From NCBI RefSeq assembly GCF_003268775.1, contig NZ_QLSU01000003.1:1-64000 (forward strand): a stretch of 64,000 nucleotides of DNA, given 5' to 3'. A model generated the notes under the pieces. It made no database searches, was not told where the DNA came from, and was given only the letters and a program-made list of their open reading frames with translations. The DNA is from Paraburkholderia unamae. GTDB taxonomy: Bacteria; Pseudomonadota; Gammaproteobacteria; Burkholderiales; Burkholderiaceae. Positions 15,690 through 24,087 of the stretch are shown here, piece by piece (position 1 is the first letter of the stretch; each line of letters begins with the position of its first letter). The translations under genes were made by a program, and so were the position numbers.

Positions 15690-17186
15690 ATGAAACGCAT
15701 CGGAAATGTCGAAATCGATCTCGTGGCAAGAAAAGTCTATCGGTCAGGACTGGATATGACGCTGGGAACACGCGCTTTCGATATTCTCGAAGTCCTGCTT
15801 CTCGCGGAAGGCAAGCTCGTTTCCAAGGACGAAATCATGCGTAAGGTGTGGCCGGATTGCGTGGTCGAGGAAAACAGCCTGCACGTACACATGTCGGCCA
15901 TTCGCCGGGCCTTTGGGAAGGACCGCGATCTGATCACGACCGTATCCCGGCGCGGCTACCGCTTGAAGCATGGCGAAGCCACGCCCGCAACCGGCGAAGC
16001 CACGCGCGCGAACACCGAGGAAAACCGTCATAACCTGCCCCGCACGCCCGCCAATCTGCTGGGCCGCGAGCAAGCCGTGGCGACGCTGTCGGCCCGCGTG
16101 TGCGAAACACGCCTGCTCACGCTGCTGGGAACGGGCGGCATCGGCAAGACGCGCCTGGCCGTGGCGTTGGGCTTCGAAGCGCTGGAAAATTTCAGCGACG
16201 GGGTATTCATGGTTTCGCTCGATTCCGCTTCGTGCAGCAAGGAAATGATCGCGAAGATCGCAGACGCAACGCTTGCGGGTTCGGTGCACCGTGCGCAGTC
16301 TCTGGCGTCGTTGACGCAGGCGCTCGCCGCAAAGAAGGCGCTCCTGATACTCGACGGCTGCGAGCTTCTGGTGGATGCGGTGGCGCACTGCGTGAACGCC
16401 GTGCTGAAAGACTGCCCCGGCATCCACATGCTCGTCACGAGCCGCGCGCCGCTGAATCTCTCCTATGAAGCGCGCGTGATCGTCCCGCCGCTCACGTCTT
16501 TAGCACCGGTTGTGCAAGCGAAACACGCCCCTGAATGCGCAGCGGTCGAGTTATTCCTCGCGCGTTTTTTTGCGTTGTGCGGAGGCCATAACATGAGCGA
16601 AGCCGGCATGGCCGCCGTGCGAAAAGTATGCAATTCGCTCGACGGCGTGCCGCTCGCCATCGAACTCGCCGCCGAAACCGCTGCGATAGTCGGACTCGAC
16701 GCTTTCGCAGGCGACGTCGAGCGGCGCATCCTGGTGTTCGAGTCGCGCATGAAGGATTTGCCCGCACATCAGCGCACGCTGAGCGCGAATTTCCTGCGCA
16801 GCGAAACTACGCTCTGCGACCTGGAACGCATGGTCCTGCGGCGGCTTGCCGTTTTTCCGCGCGCTTTCGATGCGAGCGAAGCCGTTCGGATCGCCGCCGA
16901 TTCGCGGCATGACGCGGCGTCCGTCGAGCATGCGCTTGCGTTGCTTGCGGAAAAATCGCTTTTGCTGCGCCGGCAAGACGGCATGAAAACACGCTTCGAA
17001 ATGTTCACGCTGACGAGAATCTTCGCCCACGAGCGGCTCGCGGCGTGCGGCGAAGTGGCCGACATGCAGCGCAAATTCGATCGCCTGCGCAGGGAGCAAG
17101 ACGGCCCTGCCGCGAAGATGCGCATCGTCGCCAGTCAGGCGTGGCCCTTCGCGGCAAGCCAGGGCCGGGCGCTCGACCCGGCTTGA
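15690..17186 (+). CDS. Winged-helix / NTPase regulator without TPR tail (498 aa)
   Basis: This is a shorter paralogue of the gene at 6964-9858. Residues 1-95 form the same OmpR-type wing (FDILEVLLLAEGKLVSKDEIM, the VVEENSLHVHMSAIRRAFG region, RRGYRLK). A linker with a short repeat (GEATPATGEAT) follows, then an NTPase with Walker A GTGGIGKT at 147-154, a Walker B-like ALLILDGCELL, and GVPLAIELAAETA. The protein ends soon after the winged helical part of the NTPase, so the repeat-type sensor domain is missing. ATG 15690 is preceded by GGTGGA. It may bind the same kind of DNA site as its longer relative without the ligand-sensing tail. Confidence 0.85.
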   Translation: MKRIGNVEIDLVARKVYRSGLDMTLGTRAFDILEVLLLAEGKLVSKDEIMRKVWPDCVVEENSLHVHMSAIRRAFGKDRDLITTVSRRGYRLKHGEATPATGEATRANTEENRHNLPRTPANLLGREQAVATLSARVCETRLLTLLGTGGIGKTRLAVALGFEALENFSDGVFMVSLDSASCSKEMIAKIADATLAGSVHRAQSLASLTQALAAKKALLILDGCELLVDAVAHCVNAVLKDCPGIHMLVTSRAPLNLSYEARVIVPPLTSLAPVVQAKHAPECAAVELFLARFFALCGGHNMSEAGMAAVRKVCNSLDGVPLAIELAAETAAIVGLDAFAGDVERRILVFESRMKDLPAHQRTLSANFLRSETTLCDLERMVLRRLAVFPRAFDASEAVRIAADSRHDAASVEHALALLAEKSLLLRRQDGMKTRFEMFTLTRIFAHERLAACGEVADMQRKFDRLRREQDGPAAKMRIVASQAWPFAASQGRALDPA

Positions 17187-17198
17187 CGCGCTACCCGC

Positions 17199-17726
17199 TC
17201 ACTTGCCGGCCGCGACGGCGTTGAGCGCTTCGAGCAGGCTCTCGGCGTCGCGGTCGCCGTCATAACGCCGGCCGTTGATGAACAGCGAGGGCGTGCCGTT
17301 GACGCCGCTGCGCAAGCCGCCGTCGAAATCGCCTTGAATGCGCTCGTCATACGCGCCTTCGAACGCCGACTTCAAGTCACCCGCGCGAAGTCCGAGATGC
17401 GCGGCGTAGGTCGTGAGCGCCCCGTCGTTCAGCGCGCTCTGGTTTTCATAGAGCACGTCGTGCGCCTCCCAGAAGCGCCCGATCGCCGCCGCGGCCTCCG
17501 ACATTTCGGCCGCATGAAGCGCGTGAGGATGCATCGAAGTGAGCGGAAATTGCCGGAACACAAAGCGCAGACGCTCGCCCATCGCGTGCTGAACCGCCTT
17601 GATGACGGGATACATCGCGCCGCAATACGGACATTCGAAGTCGCCGTATTCGACGAGCGTGACCGGCGCGTCCGCGGCGCCCTGCACATGATCGGCGTGC
17701 CCCACGGGCACCGTGAGATGGCTCAT
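17199..17726 (-). CDS. DsbA-like thioredoxin-fold oxidoreductase (CPYC)
   Basis: The 175-aa protein has a thioredoxin fold with active site C-P-Y-C (residues 32-35, in EYGDFECPYCGAMYP). The rest matches the NhaA-linked/DSBA-like oxidoreductase group: RFVFRQFPLTSMHPHA, the EAHDVLYENQ helix and the cis-Pro loop GVNGTPSLFINGRRYDG. No signal peptide is present. The start at 17726 overlaps the stop of the peroxiredoxin gene by four bases, so the two are translationally coupled. In this setting it is a good candidate for the electron donor of the peroxiredoxin, which lacks its own resolving cysteine; that is inference. Confidence 0.87.
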   Translation of the reverse strand: MSHLTVPVGHADHVQGAADAPVTLVEYGDFECPYCGAMYPVIKAVQHAMGERLRFVFRQFPLTSMHPHALHAAEMSEAAAAIGRFWEAHDVLYENQSALNDGALTTYAAHLGLRAGDLKSAFEGAYDERIQGDFDGGLRSGVNGTPSLFINGRRYDGDRDAESLLEALNAVAAGK

Positions 17727-18235
17727 GACAGATCCTGTTGCGGGGTGGAGGCGAGGCGCTGGAGGGCGTCGAGCACGCCGTCCACGCCCGGATTGATGCT
17801 GATCGGCGAGACTTCCGACCAGCGCACGACGCCTTCGCCGTCGAGCACGAAAAGCGCCCGTTCGCTCACGCCTTCCGCCGCGCGATAGACCCCGTAGCGT
17901 TTGGCGACCGCCCCCTTGGGCTCGAAGTCCGCGAGCAGCGGAAAGTGATAGCCGCGCTGCGCGGCAAAAGCGGCGTGCGACCACGCGCTGTCCACGGAGA
18001 TGGCAACGAACTGCGCCTGATAGCGCTTGAACATGTCGAGCGCGGCATTGAACAAGCCCAGTTCGTCGCCGCAAACCGGGCTCCAGTCGGCCGGATAGAA
18101 GGCGAGGATGACCGGCGCGCCGCGCAACTCCGACAACGACATTTTCTGGTCCGGCGTGGCCGGCAACGTGAAGTCCGGCGCTTGCGCGCCGGGCGGTAGC
18201 GGTGAGGCGTGATGTTCGGCAAGCGACGTGTTCAT
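17723..18235 (-). CDS. Peroxiredoxin (AhpC/TSA family), single-cysteine
   Basis: The 170-aa protein is a thioredoxin-fold peroxiredoxin: APDFTLPATPDQK, SELRGAPVILAFYPADWSPVCGDE with peroxidatic Cys55, then FVAISVDSAWSHAAFA and FPLLADFEPKGAVAKRYGV. Cys55 is the only cysteine, so it must use an external thiol for resolution. It should reduce peroxides in the cytoplasm. ATG 18235 is preceded by GGAGCG; longer frames upstream lack family sequence. The downstream DsbA-like gene overlaps by four bases. Confidence 0.88.
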   Translation of the reverse strand: MNTSLAEHHASPLPPGAQAPDFTLPATPDQKMSLSELRGAPVILAFYPADWSPVCGDELGLFNAALDMFKRYQAQFVAISVDSAWSHAAFAAQRGYHFPLLADFEPKGAVAKRYGVYRAAEGVSERALFVLDGEGVVRWSEVSPISINPGVDGVLDALQRLASTPQQDLS

Positions 18236-18539
18236 GTTCTGGAACGCTCCTGATGGGCTTCGGTGAGTTGCCGCATGGCACGGCAACCGATGCGTTCCAG
18301 AATATCGCCCGACTCGACGGCCAGGCAATCATGCAATCGCATGGCGGTTTCACGAAAAAGATGGAGTGACCGAAACCTTCGTATAACGGCTTAACCGCAA
18401 CGCCGCGAGCCGTCGCCTTCGCTTAACGACACGCTAATTTGAAGTCGGATATGCTGCCGTTCGGCCCCAACCATCGGCGTCCTTTTTTCCCTCTTTTGCG
18501 CTTCTCCCGCTCACTCATCGCACCCTGGAACCCGGCATC
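18236..18539. other. Divergent intergenic region, peroxiredoxin / antiporter
   Basis: About 300 bases between the leftward peroxiredoxin gene and the rightward antiporter gene. It must contain both promoters. I see no strong repeat, operator or consensus promoter here. Confidence 0.4.
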
Positions 18540-20120
18540 GTGACCAACGTCGAATTTTTCCACTATCTGCTCTTGTTGATCTGTGGAGCGGGCGCGCTGA
18601 CATGGCTTGCCGATCGCATTGCCATTCCTCCGGCGGTCGTGCTGCTTTTTGGCGGCTGCGTGATTGCGATCGCGGGCAAGCGCGTGCCGCAAACGGACCC
18701 GGATCTGCTGCTTGCGGCCATCATGCCGCCGCTTCTGATGTCGAGTTCTTTCTATACCGCCTGGAAGGAGTTTCGCGGGGAACTGGGCACCATCGTTTCG
18801 CTCGTGCTGGGCGCGGTGACCTTCACGACGGTTGCCGTGGCGGTCACGGTCCACACCGTCAACCCGGCGTTGCCGTGGGCCGCCTGTTTCACGCTCGGCG
18901 CGATCGTCTCGCCGCCCGACGCCGTGGCGGCGAAAGCGATTCTGCAACGTTATCCCCTGCCCGCCAGGCTCGTCGCCGTGCTCGAAGGGGAAAGCCTTGT
19001 GAATGACGCTTCGGGCCTGCTGCTGTATCAAATGGCCGTGTCGGCGGCGCTCGCCGCCACCATCACGTTCGCCAGCGCGACGGGCCTGTTCTTCGAGCTG
19101 ATCCTCATCGGCATCATCGTCGGGCTGCTGTGCGGCCACGTCATGTGCTGGGCGCTGCCGCGCCTGGGCGAGCCCATGCTGGGCATCGTCGTGACGTTCG
19201 TGATGGCGTGGGCGAGCTACGGCATCGCGGAAGCCGTGGGCGGCTCGGGCGTGTTGTCGGTCGTGACGTGCGGGCTCGTGCTGGGCATCCGCCAGCACCG
19301 CGTGTTCAGCGCCGATCTGCGCATCAAGGCGAAAGCGACCTGGGAAGCGGTCGTGTTCATCCTCGACGCGCTGGTGTTCATCATGATCGGCCTCGTGCTG
19401 CACGAGATCCTCGCGCGCGTCAATCACGAAAGCGCCGTGGTGATGGCCGGCCTGCGGGTCGCGCTGCCCGCAACGGCGGCCGCCATCGTCGCGCGGCTGG
19501 TCTGGGTGCTCGCCGCGGTCTGGTTGCCGAGCCGTTTGCGCGCGCGCCGTTCGGGCGGCGAGGCATGGTCGCTCGCCGAGGCCATCGTCATGGGTTGGGC
19601 GGGCATGCGCGGCGTGGTCAGCCTGGCGGCGGCCATCGCGTTGCCGGAGAATTTTCCGGGCCGCGACGTGATCGTCTTCAGCACCTTCCTGCTCATCATC
19701 GCCACGCTCGTCGTGCAGGGCGGCAGCCTCGCGCCGTTGATCCGCTGGCTCAAGCTGCGCCCCGCCGTGCGCCATACGATGTCCGAGCACGAAGCGCGCG
19801 CGCATTCGTTCGGCGCGGCGCTCGACGCGGCGAAGGACATGGCGAAACAAGGGCCCCATATTCCGCGCGCCACGCTCGATCGCCTGATCGCCGAATACAA
19901 GGTTCGCGTGACGGCGAACAAGGGCGCGCACCTCACCGGCGGGTTGCGGATCGAGGAGCGTGCGCAACTCTTGCGCATGGAGCTCGAACTCGTCGGCGTG
20001 ACGCGCGGCGCGTTGCTCGATCTGCATCGCAACGGCCGGGTGGATGACGCCGTGCTCCATCGCATCGAATCGGAGCTCGATTTCGAGGAGATGCGGCTCA
20101 TTCGTTTGCTGGAGCCCTAA
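18540..20120 (+). CDS. Na+/H+ antiporter, CPA1 family
   Basis: The 526-aa protein has about 12 membrane segments and a C-terminal cytoplasmic tail from about residue 410. Family motifs are present: PPLLMSSSFYTAW in the third/fourth segment, GAIVSPPDAVAAKAIL with the ion-binding Asp, GESLVNDASGLLLY, and GWAGMRGVVSLAAAIALP. It should exchange protons for Na+ or K+ across the inner membrane. The start codon is GTG at 18540. The tail (EYKVRVTANKGAHLTGGLR and following) is typical of the YjcE-like bacterial subgroup. It converges with the EamA transporter gene. Confidence 0.92.
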   Translation: MTNVEFFHYLLLLICGAGALTWLADRIAIPPAVVLLFGGCVIAIAGKRVPQTDPDLLLAAIMPPLLMSSSFYTAWKEFRGELGTIVSLVLGAVTFTTVAVAVTVHTVNPALPWAACFTLGAIVSPPDAVAAKAILQRYPLPARLVAVLEGESLVNDASGLLLYQMAVSAALAATITFASATGLFFELILIGIIVGLLCGHVMCWALPRLGEPMLGIVVTFVMAWASYGIAEAVGGSGVLSVVTCGLVLGIRQHRVFSADLRIKAKATWEAVVFILDALVFIMIGLVLHEILARVNHESAVVMAGLRVALPATAAAIVARLVWVLAAVWLPSRLRARRSGGEAWSLAEAIVMGWAGMRGVVSLAAAIALPENFPGRDVIVFSTFLLIIATLVVQGGSLAPLIRWLKLRPAVRHTMSEHEARAHSFGAALDAAKDMAKQGPHIPRATLDRLIAEYKVRVTANKGAHLTGGLRIEERAQLLRMELELVGVTRGALLDLHRNGRVDDAVLHRIESELDFEEMRLIRLLEP

Positions 20121-20156
20121 CGTCACGCAGGCTACAGAAGCGCTACGCTGCGCCCC

Positions 20157-21056
20157 TCACGAAGCCGGCGCGCGCCGCGCGAACACGCGCCGCGTGAGAT
20201 CGAACGCGACGAGATTGCCCGACACGACCAGCACCAGGCCGACCACGGCCAGCAACGACCAGCGGTAGCCTTCGAATACCGTCGAAACCGCGAGCGCCAC
20301 GATCGGGAACAGCACCGTGCAATAGGCCGCGCGCTCGGGCCCGATGCGCCCCACTAGCATCAGGTACGCGGTGAAGCCGATCACGGAGCCTGCCACCACG
20401 AGCCAGGCGAGCGCGCCGAGGTAGCGCGCGTCCATCTCGATGCGAAACGGCAGGCCCGCCAGCGCGCTGCCGGCCACGAGCACCGCGGTGCCGATCAGCA
20501 TGGCCCAGCCGTTCGTGACGAGAGGATGCAGGCCCATCGACTGCATGCGGCTCGACAGCAGATTGCCCGCTGAAAAACACATCGTGCCGAGAAAGGCGAC
20601 CGCCAGCCCGAGCCATACGGTCTGCTCGCCGAGATGCCCGGCCATCTGCTGCACGAACAGGCACACGATGCCGATCAGCCCTAGCACCGCGCCGCCCACC
20701 GCCGCCGGTTGCAACGGCCGCCCCATGAACAGGCGGCCATTGATCGAATTGAGCAGCGGCGCCGTGGAGAACACCACGGCGACGAGGCCGCTCGGCACGA
20801 TGTTCTCGGCATAGTAGAAGCACAGGAAATTCAGGCAGAACAGCGCGAGGCCCTGGGCCGCCAGATAGCGCCATGCCGCGCGCGGCGGCCAGAGCGGACG
20901 GCGCATCGCGCGCAGCAGCGCGAACATCAGGAGCGCCGCGAGCCCGAAGCGCCAGGCGATCGAAACGGGCGCGGGCACGACGCCGAGTTGCCATTTGATG
21001 GCAATCCAGGTCGTACCCCAGATCAGCACGGTGACGAAGTAAAGCGCAAGATTCAT
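20157..21056 (-). CDS. EamA/DMT-family transporter
   Basis: The 299-aa protein has ten hydrophobic segments in two EamA repeats. The first begins LALYFVTVLIWGTTWIAIKW with the family SIAWRFGLAALLMF block, and the second runs from about residue 150. Members export or import metabolites such as amino acids and nucleosides; the substrate is not readable. Start ATG is at 21056. The upstream 197-base gap separates it from a divergent AraC gene, which may regulate it. Confidence 0.88.
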   Translation of the reverse strand: MNLALYFVTVLIWGTTWIAIKWQLGVVPAPVSIAWRFGLAALLMFALLRAMRRPLWPPRAAWRYLAAQGLALFCLNFLCFYYAENIVPSGLVAVVFSTAPLLNSINGRLFMGRPLQPAAVGGAVLGLIGIVCLFVQQMAGHLGEQTVWLGLAVAFLGTMCFSAGNLLSSRMQSMGLHPLVTNGWAMLIGTAVLVAGSALAGLPFRIEMDARYLGALAWLVVAGSVIGFTAYLMLVGRIGPERAAYCTVLFPIVALAVSTVFEGYRWSLLAVVGLVLVVSGNLVAFDLTRRVFARRAPAS

Positions 21057-21253
21057 GGACTTGGGAAAGCGTGGATTCTATGCGCTTACTATGGCGCGCT
21101 GCGCCGCCCGGCGCTTGTCCAAAATTGCGCTTTCATTTCGGGCGGCGCGGTGCGGCCCCTGGAGCGCGGCGTATACTTCCACCAGCGCTTCCACCAGCGC
21201 TGCGACCGTCGCGCCCCCTAATCCCTCAACGCCCGTTTGTTCGTGAACCGACC

Positions 21254-22198
21254 ATGAATGCCCAGGTGCCCATCCCCGCGCTCGATCTCGCCGCGCCGCC
21301 GTTCGGGCTTCATTCGGTGTGCCGCACGCTGAGCGCGGCCAACGCCACGCTGGAGCGCTTCGCGTGGCTCGGCGACCGGCTCGCGGCGGCCGTGTGGACA
21401 CGCGAAACGCGCGAAGCCGAGACCGTCTACGCGCAGCCGGGCCACCACACGCTATCGTGCTATCTCGACGGCGGCTACCGCACCGAACGGCAGAAACTGC
21501 CCGGCATTTACGGCGCGCCAAGCCGCCTGTGCGCGCTGCCGGGCGATCATGAATCGCGCTGGTGGGTGCGGGGCCACATGCATTTCATGCACCTCTATTT
21601 CCTGCCCGAGCACTTCACTCAGCGCGCCGTGCGCGAGCTCGACCAGGAGCCGCGCGAACTCACGCTGGCCGACCGCACGTATTTCGAGGACGGACGTATC
21701 GCCGAGCTGTGCCAGCGCCTCGCCAACGAAGACTGGGCGAATCCCGAAGGACTCCTGCGCAGCAACGAAACGGCCCATGAAGTGCTGAGCCTGCTGCTGC
21801 GCAGCCAGGGCGTGCGGCGGCCGGGCGTGGCGTTCAAGGGCGGCCTCTCGGTCGCCACGCGACGGCGTCTGCGCGACCATATCGACGCTCACCTGAGCGA
21901 GCCGTTGACGCTCGGCGCGCTGGCCGACGTGGCGTGCCTTTCCGAGTACCACCTTGCGCGCATGTTCCGCGCCTCGTTCGGGCAGCCGCCGCATGCGTGG
22001 ATCGCGGCGCAGCGTCTCGAGCGGGCGCGGCGCTTGCTGCGCACGACCGATCTGCCGCTTGCGCGCGTTGCCGCGGACTGCGGCTATGCCAACGCGAGCC
22101 ACTTCAGCCATCGCTTTCGCGATGCCTTCGGCGCCGCGCCCAACGCGTACCGCCAGGCGTTCAACCAGGCTTTGAACGCTTGCGACGCCGGCCGGTAA
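21254..22198 (+). CDS. AraC-family transcriptional regulator
   Basis: The 314-aa protein has an N-terminal sensing domain (QPGHHTLSCYLDGGYRTER, MHLYFLPEHF) and a C-terminal AraC domain. The first helix-turn-helix is LTLGALADVACLSEYHLARMF and the second LPLARVAADCGYANASHFSHRF, ending in AAPNAYRQAF. Frames extending 5' to 21071 have no family sequence; ATG 21254 fits the domain. It is divergent from the EamA gene and 25 bases upstream of a VOC gene, both possible targets. Confidence 0.88.
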   Translation: MNAQVPIPALDLAAPPFGLHSVCRTLSAANATLERFAWLGDRLAAAVWTRETREAETVYAQPGHHTLSCYLDGGYRTERQKLPGIYGAPSRLCALPGDHESRWWVRGHMHFMHLYFLPEHFTQRAVRELDQEPRELTLADRTYFEDGRIAELCQRLANEDWANPEGLLRSNETAHEVLSLLLRSQGVRRPGVAFKGGLSVATRRRLRDHIDAHLSEPLTLGALADVACLSEYHLARMFRASFGQPPHAWIAAQRLERARRLLRTTDLPLARVAADCGYANASHFSHRFRDAFGAAPNAYRQAFNQALNACDAGR

Positions 22199-22223
22199 CG
22201 CACGATGACCAAAGGAGACAACC

Positions 22224-22697
22224 ATGGCCGAGCTTGTGACTTGCGTGTGGTTCGATGAAGGCCGCGCGCGCGAAGCGGCGCAATTCTACGCCGCCACGTT
22301 CCCCGACAGCCGCGTCGTGACGGGCCACGTCTCGCCCATACCGGGCGTGGGAGTGGGCGCGGAACTGCTGGTCGAATTCGTCGTGCTCGGCCGTCGATTC
22401 GTGGGCCTGAACGGCGGGCCCAACTTCAAGCCGAACCAGGCGGTCAGCTTCATGGTCGAGACCGATAACCAGGAAGAGACCGACCGCTACTGGAACGCCA
22501 TTGTCGGCAATGGCGGCCAGGAATCGGAGTGCGGCTGGTGCCAGGACCGCTGGGGCTTTTCGTGGCAGATCACGCCCAAACGGCTGCTCGAATTCGTCGG
22601 CGGCGCCGACCGCGAAGCCGGGCGGCGCGCGATGGAAGCGATGATGACCATGAAGAAGATCGACATCGCCGCAATCGAACGCGCGGCGGCGGGATAG
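22224..22697 (+). CDS. VOC-family protein (PhnB / 3-demethylubiquinone methyltransferase-like fold)
   Basis: The 157-aa protein is the single-chain VOC type annotated as PhnB-like: TCVWFDEGRAREAAQFYAAT, FVVLGRRFVGLNGGP, AVSFMVETDNQEETDRYWN and the closing CGWCQDRWGFSWQITPKRL. Despite the common database name it is not a methyltransferase. A good AAAGGAGA precedes the ATG. It follows the AraC gene by 25 bases and is likely co-transcribed with it. Its substrate is unknown. Confidence 0.87.
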   Translation: MAELVTCVWFDEGRAREAAQFYAATFPDSRVVTGHVSPIPGVGVGAELLVEFVVLGRRFVGLNGGPNFKPNQAVSFMVETDNQEETDRYWNAIVGNGGQESECGWCQDRWGFSWQITPKRLLEFVGGADREAGRRAMEAMMTMKKIDIAAIERAAAG

Positions 22698-22965
22698 CCG
22701 GCGCGGCGTCCACAACGCCGCTGAAAGCCCAAACTGGCAAGCCGATGACCGCAAGATGGCGCGCGCGTCATATCGCGCATTTTTTGCGCTCCGCACGCGG
22801 CGAGCAGGGAACGATACCGGCGAGACACGCTCGTACGCGCATGGGCAGCGCAAACCGGCGAGCGCCGTAACGAACACTCACGACCCTCGTCACGCCTGCC
22901 CTGCTTTCATCGAGCGGTTCGCACGGATTCAACGCCGTGCGCATCGCCATGCTTGCGGGGGCAAC

Positions 22966-24087
22966 ATGGATTCTCGCCAGGGGCGTTCGATCGAAGTCGA
23001 TTTTTTCCGCGGCATCGTGCTGATCGTGATCGTGCTCGATCACATTCCGGGCAGCGCGCTTTCGCATGTGATGCTGCACGCCTATGCGCTCTGCGACTCC
23101 GCCGAAGTGTTCGTGTTTCTCGGCGGCTATGCGTCGGCCGCGGCCTATATGGCCGTGCTCGCGCGCCGCGGCGCGAGCGCCGCGCAAGGCCGGTTCCTGC
23201 GGCGCGGCTGGGAGATCTATCGCGCCTATCTGCTCACCGCCCTGCTCACGCTGCTCACGGGCGCGCTGCTCGCGCTCCTGCATCTGAATCCGTCCGCCGC
23301 CGACCTGAGCGGCTGGGCGCCGTTCGCCACGCATCCCGTGCGCGAAACGCTCCATATCCTGCTGCTCGCGCGCCAGCCCTATTTGTCCAGCGTGCTGCCG
23401 ATGTATGTCATATTTGCGCTTTGCGTGCCCGCCGTGGTGCCTCTGGCCCGCCGTGCGCCGTTCGCGGCGCTGTGCGGCAGCCTCATGGTCTGGGCATTCG
23501 CGCCGTTGTTCGCTACGCTGCTGGGCACGCTGTTCGGCGCGAACGTCGTCGCGAACTGGCCGTTCGATCCGTTCGCGTGGCAATTGATGTTCGTGTTCGG
23601 CATGCTCTGCCGCCTGCACCCCGCGCCGCCCGGCTTCAAGGGCTCGGCCACGGCGCGCTGGCTCGTACGGTGCGCCTTCGCCGCGGCGGTGGCGTTCGCG
23701 GCGGTAAAGCTCCTCATCCTGACCCAACCCATGCCCGGGGAAATGAAACAGCATCTGGCGTTCGCGCGTGTCGTCAACTTCATCGTCATCGCGATGGTGG
23801 CCGCGTATTTCGTGCATCGCGGCACCATCGCGCGCCTCGCCGCGCGCCTGCCCTCCGTCGTGACCGTGGGCCGCACGGGGCTCGTTTGCTTCGTGGGCGG
23901 CACGCTGATCTCGGTGGCTGTCGACACCGCCACGCCCCGCGCGCTGCACGGCGCGGCCGCGTTTGCGGCGGCGCTGGCCGGCGACCTCGTCGCGATCGGC
24001 GCGACGCTCATGCTCGCCAAGGCCTGGCGCGGCACGCTCGGGCGCCAGAAGGCGCGCGCGGCCGTGAACGGGGCCGGTTGCGGATGA
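22966..24087 (+). CDS. OpgC-family membrane acyltransferase
   Basis: The 373-aa protein has about ten membrane segments. It begins with the OpgC signature: SIEVDFFRGIVLIVIVLDHIP with the conserved Asp-Phe-Phe-Arg-Gly and histidine, then the CDSAEVFVFLGGYASA block. OpgC-type proteins transfer succinyl or other acyl groups to periplasmic glucans from the inner membrane. ATG 22966 follows GCGGGGGCAAC; longer upstream frames are not conserved. Its stop overlaps the start of the tannase-family gene by four bases (ATGA), tying an acyl-transferase to an acyl-esterase. Confidence 0.85.
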   Translation: MDSRQGRSIEVDFFRGIVLIVIVLDHIPGSALSHVMLHAYALCDSAEVFVFLGGYASAAAYMAVLARRGASAAQGRFLRRGWEIYRAYLLTALLTLLTGALLALLHLNPSAADLSGWAPFATHPVRETLHILLLARQPYLSSVLPMYVIFALCVPAVVPLARRAPFAALCGSLMVWAFAPLFATLLGTLFGANVVANWPFDPFAWQLMFVFGMLCRLHPAPPGFKGSATARWLVRCAFAAAVAFAAVKLLILTQPMPGEMKQHLAFARVVNFIVIAMVAAYFVHRGTIARLAARLPSVVTVGRTGLVCFVGGTLISVAVDTATPRALHGAAAFAAALAGDLVAIGATLMLAKAWRGTLGRQKARAAVNGAGCG

